Origin: JAEUMG01 sp046349315
Lineage (GTDB): Bacteria > Pseudomonadota > Alphaproteobacteria > Rhizobiales > Aestuariivirgaceae
DNA: 64,000 nt
Direction of reading: 5' to 3'
NCBI GenBank assembly: GCA_046349315.1
Contig: JAXMCQ010000029.1
Location: 1-64,000 of the forward strand
A program made the translations under genes and the position numbers. The notes below the pieces were generated by a model. It was given only the letters and a program-made list of their open reading frames with translations. It did not search any database and was not told where the DNA came from. Each line of letters opens with the position of its first letter. The stretch's first letter is position 1. Positions 45,571-54,635 of the stretch are shown piece after piece.

Positions 45571-47936
45571 CAGGATGGTGACCAGGGACCGGTCTTGCGC
45601 GGCCCGGGCGCCACTTTCCACGGCCCGCGCCGTTCATCCTCACGGGCATCATGAAGCGCCATGGGTAGGCTTTCGGCGGCGATGCCGGAAACCTGTTTAG
45701 GTGTGGCCGGCGCGGCAGGAAGATCGAGGCCCGTTGCGGCACGGACGGCGGCGAGTACGGCAGGCGGCGCCTGGACATGCGGGAGCTCGGCCATCCCCTT
45801 CCAGCCGAAGGGATAATCAGGCTCGGGATAGAAGACGAGTTCGGACTTGATCTCCGGCGCATCGACAATTGTCGGGATGTGATAGCTGCGCCAATCGGGA
45901 TTGAGGAGATGTCCGTCTTCGGCCTTGAGATGCTCCATGAGCGCGAGTCCCATGCCCTGCACCGAGCCGCCTTCGATCTGGCCATGTGCCTGCAGCGGAT
46001 TGACCGCAAAACCGATATCCTGCGCCACATCCATCTGCACGACTTTGACCAAGCCAAGCTCGACATCGACATCGACGACACAGCGATTGGCTGAGAAGCC
46101 GAAGGTCACGTGGACCGGCGCATCCGAATCGGGATCATCGACAGGCCGCGTTGCGCGCTGATCGAAGCGCTCGGTGGCGCGGAAAATGAGGCCCTGCCCT
46201 GCGTCCACGATCGAGGCAAGCCGGTTGCCCGCCTTGTCGACAACATGGCCGTCCCGCATGTCGAGGAGGCTTGGGTCGAGGCCGCGCTCGCGCGAGAAGA
46301 CGCGCAGGAAGCGTTCTTTGACGCGCGTTGCCGCATGATGCACGGCGGTCCCCGATGTTACCGTCTGCTGGCTGCCGTCGGTCGTGGCGGCGGGCGGCAT
46401 GCTCGTATCCGCCGGATTGAGGCGGACATCGGAGACGCCCAGCACGCTCTGGACGATTTGTTCGGCAATGGCGACAAAGCCCTGGCCGACCTCCGCCGCT
46501 GCGCAATCGATCGTTGCCACACCGTCGCGCAGGCTGACCATGGCCGTCGAGTTGACCGGCGCACCTTCCGAGAGACACACATTTTTCACTGCAGCGGCCA
46601 AGGCAACACCGCGCTTGATGTGCTCGGGGCGCGATGGCGATGCGATCCCACCAGGGAAGCGGACGGGGTGAATCTTGCGATGATCGTCCGGCAACTGATC
46701 GGGAAGCGGTTTCGCCTGGCATTTCGCGATCAGTTCGCGAACCGGCGTCGGTCGATCCTGCGCTTGATTGAAGATCCAGCGATCGTCATTCCGCAGCGCG
46801 TTGCGCATCCGCAATTCGACCGGGTCGACTTTCAATTCCCGCGCCAGCTTGTCCATATTGGATTCACAAGCATAGATTGCCTGGACGACGCCGAAGCCGC
46901 GTAGCGGCCCGCACATGCCGTTATTGGTGGCGACGGCCCAGCCTTCGATCGTGGCATTGGGAATGTGATATGGGCCTTGGATCAAGGTGCTGCCATTGCC
47001 GATCCCTGCGGCGGAGGTGTGGCTGTAGGGACCGCCTTCGTAGAGGATGCGCGCCTCAAGCTTGACCAGCAGGCCGTCTCGGTTCGCGTGATGCCTGATC
47101 CAAATGCGCGAGGGATGGCGATGATAGCGCGCATGGAACGTCTCCTGGCGCGAATAGAGGAACTTGACCGGCCGGTTTGTATGGAGCGCGAGAAGCGCGC
47201 CATGGATTTGCCAAGTCATCGACACGCGACCGCCGAAGGAGCCGCCGACGCCGGCATTGCGAACCAGGACCTTCTCTTCCGGCAGGCCAAGCGCGAAGGC
47301 GATCTGAGAGCGATCGGCATGCACCCATTGCGTAGCGCCGATGATCTCGACCCCGCCATGGCCGTCGGGCCGCGCAAGGCCGCCATCAGGCGCCATGAAG
47401 GAGTGATCCTGGCGGGCGGTGAAATATTCGCCCTCGACTTCCACTTCGCCGCGAATGGTCGGATCGCCATGGGCGTATTTGACATGGCGATGGATATGGC
47501 CGCGCGCCAATGCATCCAGGGGATCGATGACAGGCGCGAGCGGCTCGTATGAGACCTCGATGGCCCGCAGCGCGCGCCGAGCCGTCTCGGGATCGGAAGC
47601 CGCAACAATGGCGATCGGCTCGCCGACATAGCGCACATGATCATCGGCGAGCACCGGCTGGTCGCGGTTGATCGCGCCAAAGCGATTTTCGGACACATCC
47701 CACGCACCGAGCACGGCGGCGACCCCTGGTATCGCCTTGGCGGGCGCCAGATCAACATTCAGAATGCGTGCCAAAGGATGCGGCGAGCGCAAGGTCGCGC
47801 CCCACAGCATGCCGTCTTCATGAAGATCGGTGGCGTATTCGAAGCCGCCCCTGACCTTGGCCTCTGCATCGGGGCGCTGGCGGCTGGTGCCGACACCTTG
47901 CACGGAGAGGCTGGTGATGTCATCACTCACTACCAT
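45570..47936 (-). CDS. Molybdenum-cofactor hydroxylase large subunit (xanthine dehydrogenase/CoxL family)
   Basis: 788 residues from the ATG at 47936, overlapping the 2Fe-2S subunit gene by 14 bp; the longer reading to 48020 lacks similarity. The N-terminal hammerhead domain starts VQGVGTSRQRPDAEAKVRGGF; Mo-cofactor segments include GGSFGGRVSM, GMCGPLRGFG (XDH-like rather than the AYxCSFR motif of true CO dehydrogenase) and a C-terminal KGMAELPHVQAPPAV with the probable catalytic Glu. It oxidises an N-heterocycle, aldehyde or similar compound by water-derived hydroxylation. Substrate not assignable. Works with the next two subunits. Confidence 0.92.
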   Translation of the reverse strand: MVVSDDITSLSVQGVGTSRQRPDAEAKVRGGFEYATDLHEDGMLWGATLRSPHPLARILNVDLAPAKAIPGVAAVLGAWDVSENRFGAINRDQPVLADDHVRYVGEPIAIVAASDPETARRALRAIEVSYEPLAPVIDPLDALARGHIHRHVKYAHGDPTIRGEVEVEGEYFTARQDHSFMAPDGGLARPDGHGGVEIIGATQWVHADRSQIAFALGLPEEKVLVRNAGVGGSFGGRVSMTWQIHGALLALHTNRPVKFLYSRQETFHARYHRHPSRIWIRHHANRDGLLVKLEARILYEGGPYSHTSAAGIGNGSTLIQGPYHIPNATIEGWAVATNNGMCGPLRGFGVVQAIYACESNMDKLARELKVDPVELRMRNALRNDDRWIFNQAQDRPTPVRELIAKCQAKPLPDQLPDDHRKIHPVRFPGGIASPSRPEHIKRGVALAAAVKNVCLSEGAPVNSTAMVSLRDGVATIDCAAAEVGQGFVAIAEQIVQSVLGVSDVRLNPADTSMPPAATTDGSQQTVTSGTAVHHAATRVKERFLRVFSRERGLDPSLLDMRDGHVVDKAGNRLASIVDAGQGLIFRATERFDQRATRPVDDPDSDAPVHVTFGFSANRCVVDVDVELGLVKVVQMDVAQDIGFAVNPLQAHGQIEGGSVQGMGLALMEHLKAEDGHLLNPDWRSYHIPTIVDAPEIKSELVFYPEPDYPFGWKGMAELPHVQAPPAVLAAVRAATGLDLPAAPATPKQVSGIAAESLPMALHDAREDERRGPWKVAPGPRKTGPWSPS

Positions 47937-48408
47937 CGCCCGCCGCTTCCTTGATCGCCGCGATAATCCGGCCATAGCCCGTGCAGCGGCACAAATTGCC
48001 GACCATGCCTTCGCGGACATCGTCTTCGTTCAAATGCGGATTGCCGGCGATGAGTGCGGCGGCCGACATGACGAAGCCCGGCGTGCAATAGCCGCATTGC
48101 AATGCGCCATGCTTGACGAATGCGCGCTGCAAGGGCGAGAGGCTGCCGTCGGGATTGTTGTAACCCTCGATCGTCGTGATCGCCGATCCGACCGTCGCCG
48201 CCGCAAGCTCGAGACAGGAGCAGACGGGCTCGCCGTCCATGTGAACCGTACAGGCGCCGCACTGGCCATGCGCGCAGCCATATTTGGTGCCGGTCAAGCC
48301 CAGGCGAAATCTGAGTACATGGAGAAGCGTTTCATGTGGCCACGCATCGCGAACTTCGCAAGCGGTACCGTTCACGGTAAGGCGATAGCTGATGCGGTCG
48401 CTGGTCAT
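47923..48408 (-). CDS. Molybdenum hydroxylase 2Fe-2S subunit (CoxS family)
   Basis: 161 residues from the ATG at 48408, overlapping the FAD-subunit stop by ATGA. The plant-type ferredoxin cluster is YGCAHGQCGACTVHMDGEPV plus a later Cys; the second, helical cluster uses CGYCTPGFVMS and NLCRCTGYGRI. It carries electrons from the Mo site to FAD. Length and motifs are typical for CoxS/XdhC-type small subunits. Confidence 0.94.
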   Translation of the reverse strand: MTSDRISYRLTVNGTACEVRDAWPHETLLHVLRFRLGLTGTKYGCAHGQCGACTVHMDGEPVCSCLELAAATVGSAITTIEGYNNPDGSLSPLQRAFVKHGALQCGYCTPGFVMSAAALIAGNPHLNEDDVREGMVGNLCRCTGYGRIIAAIKEAAGDGSE

Positions 48409-49271
48409 GAAGGCTGATCTTCGAAAATGCGCGACAAGAGTCGCCGCGCCATGACCTTGACCGCATGCCGGCGATAATCGGCGCCTGCGGTGGCGTCCGA
48501 AACCGGCGCACAATGTTCCGCAGCGATGGAACCGAACTCTTGCGCAACTTGTGGAGACGCCTCGCGCCGATCCCAGGATATCGACTGGTTGGCGAAGGCT
48601 TCGGCCTCACCTGCCCGCATCGCTTTCGGGCCAGCATTACCGAGCCCGAGACGGATGGTTCGTTTTTTTTCATCGGCAACGAGCGCAACGCTCACCGTCG
48701 GATAGAATTGTGCATTGCGCGGGCCGACCATGACGTAGTCTTGATAACCCGCGACCGGCTTGATCGTGACATGGGTGAGGAGTTCTTCATCCGTCAAGGC
48801 GGTGCGGCCGCCATCCTTCAAAAAAACGTCCAGCGCCAGGCGTCTCGTTGCTGACGGCGAGCGCAGTTCAACCTCGGCATCGAGTACAAGGAGACACGGC
48901 AGGAGCGTGCGATCCGGCAGGCCGCTGGCAATATTTCCGCCAACGGTCGCGCGATTGCGGACCTGACGCGTGCCGAAGGCACGAGCGGCCTTTGCGAGAA
49001 GCGGCGCTGCAGATTTCAAAGGCTCATCGAGGAGGCGTGCAACGACAATGCCGCCGCCGATCGTGACGCGGTCGGCGCGGATGTCAATGTGCTGCAATTC
49101 CGCAATGCGGCGCAGGCTCACATAGGGAGCAGGCTCGCGCAATTCGAGATTCTGATCCGCGACAACCTCAGTACCGCCGGCCACGAACACCGATCCGGGC
49201 CGGCGCAATTTGGCATCGAGCCCCTCCTCGACCGTCTCCACCACAGCCAGACCCGGCGTATCAAGGAACAC
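48405..49271 (-). CDS. Molybdenum hydroxylase FAD-binding subunit (CoxM family)
   Basis: 288 residues. FAD-binding motifs VFVAGGTEVVAD near residue 30 and ATVGGNIASGLPD near 110; the C-terminal CO-dehydrogenase flavoprotein domain covers about 175-285. First gene of the M-S-L operon, whose members overlap by a few bases. The motif AGGTEV differs slightly from the usual AGGTDL. Electron acceptor not identified. Confidence 0.92.
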   Translation of the reverse strand: MFLDTPGLAVVETVEEGLDAKLRRPGSVFVAGGTEVVADQNLELREPAPYVSLRRIAELQHIDIRADRVTIGGGIVVARLLDEPLKSAAPLLAKAARAFGTRQVRNRATVGGNIASGLPDRTLLPCLLVLDAEVELRSPSATRRLALDVFLKDGGRTALTDEELLTHVTIKPVAGYQDYVMVGPRNAQFYPTVSVALVADEKKRTIRLGLGNAGPKAMRAGEAEAFANQSISWDRREASPQVAQEFGSIAAEHCAPVSDATAGADYRRHAVKVMARRLLSRIFEDQPS

Positions 49272-49294
49272 GGGATTGCCTCCGCATAATCGAA

Positions 49295-50251
49295 TCAGAT
49301 GCTAGCATGGAGGGAGAGGACAATCGCGACTTCGGCCGCGTAGACAATGAGGAGGAGGCAAGCTCCAAGGAGAGTGTTGGTAGTGTTGCAGCGCGGTGAG
49401 AGCCACCAGGCCATGGCGCGCGTGGCGATCGGCATCAAGAGCCAGGAGAGGGCAGCTGTACTGAGCGCGTTTCCGACAAACACATCGGCGGCGAAAGGCA
49501 AACCGCGACCGGAAAGAGCAACGCCAATAGTCAGGTTGAGAAACATCACCAAGGGATAAAGCGCGGCGAGCACGACCATTGCCTGCTTCCAGGTGGGCGC
49601 GGCGATCGAATCCTCGGCATTGACGGCAAACCAGCTTCCGAACCCGGTCGGGATGACATTCGCCTTGTGACTGACGGTGAAGCGATACATGACCTTTCGG
49701 CCGGCAGCGCGTTCCGGCGAAGCAAGCCAGCGATCCATATTCGTCTTGCTATCAAAGCGGATCATGGTCGACCAGCGATCACCCGCACTGGCCGGCTTGT
49801 ACAATTTTGCCGATACGAAACCCGGAAACCGCGCAGCCGCCTCGTTCAGCGCGCGGTCCGCCGCCTCATACTCAGGCTCCTTGCCGGGAATGACTTCGTT
49901 CGACGTGACGATGGTCTCGCCCGCATCTTTGGATTCCGCGCCAACGAGTGTGTATTGCGTTTCCTGCCCGATCAATATGTCGGGAGCCTCAGACAATGCT
50001 TCGGCACGCTCGCGCGAATTGAGCCACGCATTGAGTTGCGCCTCCGTCGCAAAGCGATTGATGACGATCCATTCATGCCCGAGTTCGGTCATCGCGGCAG
50101 GCAGGACGTCAGCCCGCAATGCTCCAGGAAAATTCTGGAGTTGCCTGGAGACGTAGTTCTGCCAAGCCTCGAACTCGGCATCACGGCCGGGCTTGACCGT
50201 GTAAGCGATCAGTCGCGTTACGATCGGATGATTTGGCTCGCTGCCGGTCAT
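49295..50251 (-). CDS. Tandem ABM-domain membrane protein
   Basis: 318 residues from the ATG at 50251. Two ABM-like domains (about 10-95: VTRLIAYTVKPGRDAEFEAW; and 105-200: TIVTSNEVIPGKEPEYEAAD) are followed by three membrane helices (about 220-318) ending in LLIVYAAEVAIVLSLHA. Proteins with paired ABM domains and a membrane tail exist in bacteria but their role is unknown; heme-degrading, quinol-oxidising or regulatory functions are possible. It lies 24 bp upstream of the hydroxylase operon and may be cotranscribed with it. Confidence 0.8.
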   Translation of the reverse strand: MTGSEPNHPIVTRLIAYTVKPGRDAEFEAWQNYVSRQLQNFPGALRADVLPAAMTELGHEWIVINRFATEAQLNAWLNSRERAEALSEAPDILIGQETQYTLVGAESKDAGETIVTSNEVIPGKEPEYEAADRALNEAAARFPGFVSAKLYKPASAGDRWSTMIRFDSKTNMDRWLASPERAAGRKVMYRFTVSHKANVIPTGFGSWFAVNAEDSIAAPTWKQAMVVLAALYPLVMFLNLTIGVALSGRGLPFAADVFVGNALSTAALSWLLMPIATRAMAWWLSPRCNTTNTLLGACLLLIVYAAEVAIVLSLHASI

Positions 50252-50352
50252 GATCGCGGCCGCCTCCCCGCCAACGGCCCGGAATCGCAAGACACGAATC
50301 TAGTATGGGAAAGCTATGGACGCTTCAGCAATGCGTCAATGGCGACGGGCGG

Positions 50353-50976
50353 TCAGGCCTTGGCCGATTCCGACAATGCACCAAGCACGATCGATAGCGT
50401 GATGGCGCCCGGATCCATATGGCCGCGCGAGCGCTCGCCCAGCGCCTTGGCCTTGCCGGTCGTCGCAATCATGTTCGCGGTCGCTTCGGCACCTTTGACT
50501 GAGCCGGCAGCCGCCTTGGCGAGCGCATCGCCGATGTCGGCGCCAGATTCGGCACCCGCAATGGCCGGTACCAATCCATCGATCATGGTCTTGTCGCCAG
50601 GCTTGGCGCCGCCTCTCGCCTGGACGGCCTTCAGTCCCTCCTTAAGTGCTGCGGCATAACCGGCCGCATCGAGCACGTCCCCTGCTGCGCCCTTGGCCAT
50701 TCCTAAGAAGAAAGTGCCGAAGACGGCGCCTGAAGCACCACCGCTCTTGCCCATGATGGCCATGCCGACGGTCTTGAAGAGATCGGCCGGCGTAGCGGCG
50801 GGCTTAGCCGCAAGTGCTTCGCGGGCCGCTCTGAAGCCGCGCGCCATGCCGACCCCGTGATCGCCATCGCCGATCGCCTGGTCGGCCTTGGTCAGGCGGT
50901 CTTGATTGGCGACGACGGCATCGCAGGCGGCTTCGAGACGCGACCTGGTCTCGGCAAGTGTCAGACCGACAGACAT
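50353..50976 (-). CDS. dhaL: Dihydroxyacetone-kinase-type subunit L (DhaL)
   Basis: 207 residues. The ADP/Mg-binding DAK2 motif is IGDGDHGVGMARGFRAA near residue 40, with further family marks MGKSGGASGAVFGTFFLG. This subunit binds the nucleotide and phosphorylates the ketose held by DhaK. The start directly follows the DhaK stop. No DhaM phosphotransferase is present, so ATP rather than PEP may be the donor, as in tetrulose kinases of this family. Confidence 0.92.
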   Translation of the reverse strand: MSVGLTLAETRSRLEAACDAVVANQDRLTKADQAIGDGDHGVGMARGFRAAREALAAKPAATPADLFKTVGMAIMGKSGGASGAVFGTFFLGMAKGAAGDVLDAAGYAAALKEGLKAVQARGGAKPGDKTMIDGLVPAIAGAESGADIGDALAKAAAGSVKGAEATANMIATTGKAKALGERSRGHMDPGAITLSIVLGALSESAKA

Positions 50977-51975
50977 TTACTGGCCCTGCGAGAAGCCGAG
51001 CGACCGGCTGGGCCGGGTGATCCAGCGTTCGAGATCGTGATCGAGACGGACGAAAGTGAGCGAAAAACCCGCCATCTCCTGAGAGGTCATATAAGGTCCG
51101 AAATCGGTGCGCGCCACTTCGATGCCCTCGCGCTTGAGAATGTTGCGCACATGCCGGTTGACGATCATCAACTCCATGACGGTTGTGGCGCCAAGGTTGT
51201 TGAGGAGCAGCGCGATGCGATCGCCTTTCTTGAAGGGAAGATCGGCAAGCAGCAGACGCGTCATCTCCTCCGACAATTCATCGGCGGGCATCAACTTACG
51301 GCGCTCGACGCCAGGCTCGCCATGGGCACCCATGCCGATCTCAATCTCGTCATCGGCAAGTTCGAAGGTGAGTTCGCCGGTCTCCGGCAGCGAACCGGCG
51401 CGGACGGCAACGCCGATCGAGCGGATATTGTCCTGTGCATGTTTGACGGCCTTCTCGGCCTCTTCGAGCGATCTGGCTTCCGAGCACGCCGCACCAGCGA
51501 TCTTGCACATATAGAAAGCACCGGCGATTCCGCGGCGGTCCGAATGCTTTTTGACAACGATATCATCGGCGACCAGCACGGTACGGACGGGGATGCCGTC
51601 GGCTTCGGCGAGTTCCGCACCCATGCCGAAGTTCATCGTGTCGCCGGCGTAGTTGCCATAGACCATCATGACGCCTTTGCCGCGATCTATCGCCTTGATG
51701 GTTTCATAAACAATGTCGGGACTGGGTGCGGCGAAAATATTGCCGCAAACCGAGGCATCGGCCCAGCCATCGCCCACAAAAGCCGTGTACATCGGCTCAT
51801 GCCCGGAGCCGCCGCCGATCAACAGCGCAACCTTGTCGGCTGGCATGTCAGTGCGCATCAAGGCATTGACACCGACAACTTTCTTGAGCTGGCCATGCGA
51901 GGCGAGCACGAGACCGTCAATGACTTCGGGAACGATATTCTCCGGATCATTGATGATCTTCTTGACCTTACTCAT
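50977..51975 (-). CDS. dhaK: Dihydroxyacetone-kinase-type subunit K (DhaK)
   Basis: 332 residues. GGGSGHEPMYTAFVG near residue 55, NYAGDTMNFGMGAELA near 110, and the substrate-binding His in IGMGAHGEPGVERR near 220, which forms a hemiaminal with the keto group. It binds dihydroxyacetone or a tetrulose such as erythrulose. Operon: DeoR regulator, LsrF-like aldolase, dhaK, dhaL. The presence of an aldolase suggests the phosphorylated ketose is then cleaved or that a tetrose pathway is encoded. Confidence 0.93.
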   Translation of the reverse strand: MSKVKKIINDPENIVPEVIDGLVLASHGQLKKVVGVNALMRTDMPADKVALLIGGGSGHEPMYTAFVGDGWADASVCGNIFAAPSPDIVYETIKAIDRGKGVMMVYGNYAGDTMNFGMGAELAEADGIPVRTVLVADDIVVKKHSDRRGIAGAFYMCKIAGAACSEARSLEEAEKAVKHAQDNIRSIGVAVRAGSLPETGELTFELADDEIEIGMGAHGEPGVERRKLMPADELSEEMTRLLLADLPFKKGDRIALLLNNLGATTVMELMIVNRHVRNILKREGIEVARTDFGPYMTSQEMAGFSLTFVRLDHDLERWITRPSRSLGFSQGQ

Positions 51976-52071
51976 TAGCCAATCCTCCCGCCTTCAAACC
52001 CCGTTTTTGTATTGTGGGAAGATGACGCCCGCCAGCGTGCCCGGCAAGTCCCAAGTAAAGGATCAAGGAAC

Positions 52072-52935
52072 TTAAGCGCGTTTTCTCGCCGGGATGGGCC
52101 CGAGTCTTTTTAGCGCTTGCGACAAGGGCAAATCGTCATGAATCATTTCGCGCGCAATCTTCATGATCTTCAATGGATCGGGAGATTGGAACAGCGCGCG
52201 GCCGAACATGATGCCCTGGGCACCGCCTTCAAGAAGGTCGGAAACAAGACGCAACGTGTCCTCATCGGACTTTCCACGTTCTCCCCCGGCAACCAGCATT
52301 GGGGTGCCGGCGCAACTGGCAAGGACTTCCTTGCACGCCTTGACGCTGCCCGGCCAGTCAACCTTGAGGATATCGGCGCCGAATTCGACAGCCATGCGCG
52401 TATGAATAGCGATCGCCTTCGGGTCGAAAGGCGAGCGCAGCATGCCGTTCCGCGCGACCATAGGCTCGGCAACATAGGCAAGGCCGAAGCGGCGAGCCTG
52501 CATGGCCGTTTCGGCGGCGCGTTCGGCGGACCGCGTCTCGAGCGACGGGTCCTTATGGGCGATGAAGATGTAGCTGAGAACAGCATCGGCACCCATCGCC
52601 GCTGCTTCCTCGACGCTGGTGATGGCGCGGACATCGCCTTCCGCGTATCCGGTGAATGAGCCTAATCGCCACATGGTGGTCTGATCGATCCGCATGACGA
52701 CCGAAGGCTTGTCGCGGCCAGCAAGCAGATCGACATTCCGCGTCGCGGCGCCTGGCGTCAGGATTATACCGTCAAAGCCGGCATCGACGGCATGTTTGAT
52801 GCCGGCGCGCAAATCGCCAACGCCGGCGATCGGGCCGACGTGAAGGCCATGATCGAATGCGAGGCAGGCGCTGCGCCCCTGCTTGCCTGACAAAATACGC
52901 CCAAGCCGAATGGCCTTGCCGACAGAACTGCTCAT
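52072..52935 (-). CDS. Class I Schiff-base aldolase, LsrF/FbaB (DeoC-superfamily) type
   Basis: 287 residues. ACLAFDHGLHVGP at the first strand, DGIILTPGAATRN, and the Schiff-base lysine in ADILKVDWPG, then LVAGGERGKSDEDTL and GAQGIMFGRALFQ for the phosphate site. The family includes archaeal-type fructose-bisphosphate aldolase and LsrF. It probably splits or transfers on a ketose phosphate made by the DhaKL kinase downstream. Start immediately after the DeoR stop. The precise substrate is not assigned. Confidence 0.88.
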   Translation of the reverse strand: MSSSVGKAIRLGRILSGKQGRSACLAFDHGLHVGPIAGVGDLRAGIKHAVDAGFDGIILTPGAATRNVDLLAGRDKPSVVMRIDQTTMWRLGSFTGYAEGDVRAITSVEEAAAMGADAVLSYIFIAHKDPSLETRSAERAAETAMQARRFGLAYVAEPMVARNGMLRSPFDPKAIAIHTRMAVEFGADILKVDWPGSVKACKEVLASCAGTPMLVAGGERGKSDEDTLRLVSDLLEGGAQGIMFGRALFQSPDPLKIMKIAREMIHDDLPLSQALKRLGPIPARKRA

Positions 52936-53742
52936 CTAAAACCTTTCCTGAACAACGCTTGTGGATTGGCCGGCAGCCCCGCTGACCGGCACGGTTTCGA
53001 CCCGGACCTGCGCCTTCTTCAATTCTGAAACGAGACGCGGATCGGTGCTGTCAGGAACGAAGACGTAATCGAAAGCTGTTAGCGGCGAGAACAGATTGAG
53101 TGACGACTTGCCGAACTTGCTCTGGTCGAAGGCAATGACGCTGCGATCGGACGATCCCATCATGGCCAGCTTCGCCCGTGCGATGTCCTGATCATGCAGG
53201 TAGGCCGAAGCACCGTGAACCGCGGCAGTCGAGAAGATGCCGATATCGGCGCGCAACCGCGCTACCGATGTCTCGCAAACGATCCCGAAGAACGCATCGC
53301 TGATCGGATCATAGCGCCCGCCCAGCGAAATTAGGGTGATCCCCTCCTGGCGCCCGAGCGCATTGATGAGCGATACGCAATTGGTGATGACCGTGAGCGG
53401 AATGCGTTCGAGGAGGAACGGAAGGATGGCGGAAGTTGTCGTACTGTCATCCAGAATCAACGCCATGCCAGGCTCGATGAGTTCTGAAACCCGCCGAGCT
53501 AGTGCCTGTTTTTCTGCAAGATGCTGGCGCGCGCGGTACCCGACCTCGCTTTCGAAGACAACGCTAGGCTGCAGCGTTGCCCCGCCGCGAATGCGGCGGA
53601 TGAGCTTTAGATCAGCCATGCGATCAAGATCGCGGTGAACCGTCATCTTGCTGACGCCCAGCAGCTCCGCCAGTTCCTCGAGGGTCGCTGCCTCGCGGGT
53701 CCGCAACAGCTCCAGAATGCGGATGCGCCGCGCCTCTCCCAT
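52936..53742 (-). CDS. DeoR-family transcriptional regulator
   Basis: 268 residues. The N-terminal helix-turn-helix is EELAELLGVSKMTVHRDLDRM (about 20-40), followed by IRRIRGGATL, the DeoR wing. The C-terminal sugar-phosphate-binding domain has MALILDDSTTTSAIL and ISLGGRYDPISDAFFG. It probably represses the aldolase-kinase operon it heads until a sugar phosphate binds. A 14-bp palindrome lies 22 bp upstream of its start. Confidence 0.92.
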   Translation of the reverse strand: MGEARRIRILELLRTREAATLEELAELLGVSKMTVHRDLDRMADLKLIRRIRGGATLQPSVVFESEVGYRARQHLAEKQALARRVSELIEPGMALILDDSTTTSAILPFLLERIPLTVITNCVSLINALGRQEGITLISLGGRYDPISDAFFGIVCETSVARLRADIGIFSTAAVHGASAYLHDQDIARAKLAMMGSSDRSVIAFDQSKFGKSSLNLFSPLTAFDYVFVPDSTDPRLVSELKKAQVRVETVPVSGAAGQSTSVVQERF

Positions 53743-54245
53743 TGAAACTTTTCACCTACTTTGTTGTTATTCATAACACTTAATCATATCAAACGCATTG
53801 CATCAAGCGATTTCAGCTGCTCCTGCTGGGGAAATTGCGCGGGAATTGTTGTTTTGCAACATTCCTAGGAGTGCCGTGTTCCGGAAAACCGCCAGCGTTT
53901 GTTGGCCCACTGCGAGCCGGGTTTAACCGCCAATCCGACCTCATTCGACAGGCGCCCGGCGGAGGCCTATGCTACTCGCAGATTGCACCGAAGGCCGTGC
54001 GCGATACTTGAGTACAAAAGATGCATTGCGGTGAGCGGAAGTCGAATTTTACTCGCGCATTCTGAGTCGAAGAGTTCAGATTCTTCCCTTAGCGCCAACT
54101 TCTCATGCGAAACTTGCAATTCGTCATTGAATCCAAATCATAATGAGGTATTAGAAGCCCCGGACGACACGACGTCATGCGTTAACGAACAGGGTCGTGT
54201 TACTCTGCTAGTATCAAACAATCGAATAGGAGCTTGAGAGACAGT
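53743..54245. other. 503-bp divergent intergenic region
   Basis: Holds the candidate DeoR operator at its left end and the promoter of the small basic protein at its right end. A plus-strand open frame of 112 codons (53899-54237) has no ribosome site and an unprotein-like composition, so I do not call it. TAGTAT at 54210-54215 could be the -10 box for the gene at 54246. Confidence 0.4.
53765..53778. promoter_or_regulatory. Candidate DeoR operator
   Basis: TGTTATTCATAACA, 6-bp perfect arms with a 2-bp centre, 22 bp upstream of the deoR-type start in an AT-rich promoter stretch. Position and symmetry suit autoregulation; no second copy was noticed elsewhere in the window. Confidence 0.5.
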
Positions 54246-54494
54246 ATGGCGAAACACCCAACGAAGCATCGCGCCGAGTGGACGAACGCAATCATCGCGG
54301 ACCTGAAGCGGATGGTGAAGGACCGGCACCCGGTCAAGGCGATTGCAAAAGCGCTCTCGCGCACCGAAGCGGCAATCCGCAAGAAGGGCTTCGACCTTGG
54401 TCTCTCCTTCAAGCGTCCGTCGAAGGCCGCTAAGAAGGCCGCAAAGCCGGCGAAGAAGTCGGCCAAGAAGGCTGCCAAGAAGAGCAAGCGCTGA
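54246..54494 (+). CDS. Small basic DNA-binding protein with histone H1-like tail
   Basis: 82 residues from the ATG at 54246 (GAGAGA about 5 nt upstream; a TTG four codons earlier is less likely). Residues about 8-55 look like a helix-turn-helix (WTNAIIADLKRMVKDRHPVKAIAKALSRTEAAIRKKGFDLG, split here as one continuous region). The last 25 residues repeat KKAAKPAKKSAKKAAKK, like eukaryotic H1 and bacterial histone-like tails. Likely nucleoid-associated or a compact regulator. A perfect terminator follows at 54537, so it is a single-gene transcription unit. Confidence 0.78.
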   Translation: MAKHPTKHRAEWTNAIIADLKRMVKDRHPVKAIAKALSRTEAAIRKKGFDLGLSFKRPSKAAKKAAKPAKKSAKKAAKKSKR

Positions 54495-54536
54495 TAGCCG
54501 CCTGAGGGATTTTCAAATCCTTTTTGTAGAATCATC

Positions 54537-54567
54537 AAAGGGAGCTGAATAAAGCAGCTCCCTTTTG
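54537..54567 (+). terminator. Rho-independent terminator of the small basic protein gene
   Basis: AAAGGGAGCTG (54537-54547), 7-nt loop AATAAAG, CAGCTCCCTTT (54555-54565), an 11-bp perfect stem running into TTTT. A/T-symmetrical ends let it work in both directions. Confidence 0.92.
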
Positions 54568-54635
54568 CATTTCTCCTGTTTCACATCTAATTGGTCGGCT
54601 GCGGCGACCAGGCGCCGCTAGCTCTAGGCCACTTC

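Noticed and set aside
45570..49271. Aerobic carbon monoxide dehydrogenase (form I)
   Set aside because: The large subunit has GPLRGFG in place of the AYxCSFR active-site motif, so a general molybdenum hydroxylase is the safer call.
53899..54237. 112-codon frame in the deoR-histone-like intergenic region
   Set aside because: No ribosome site, odd composition, no match to any family I know.
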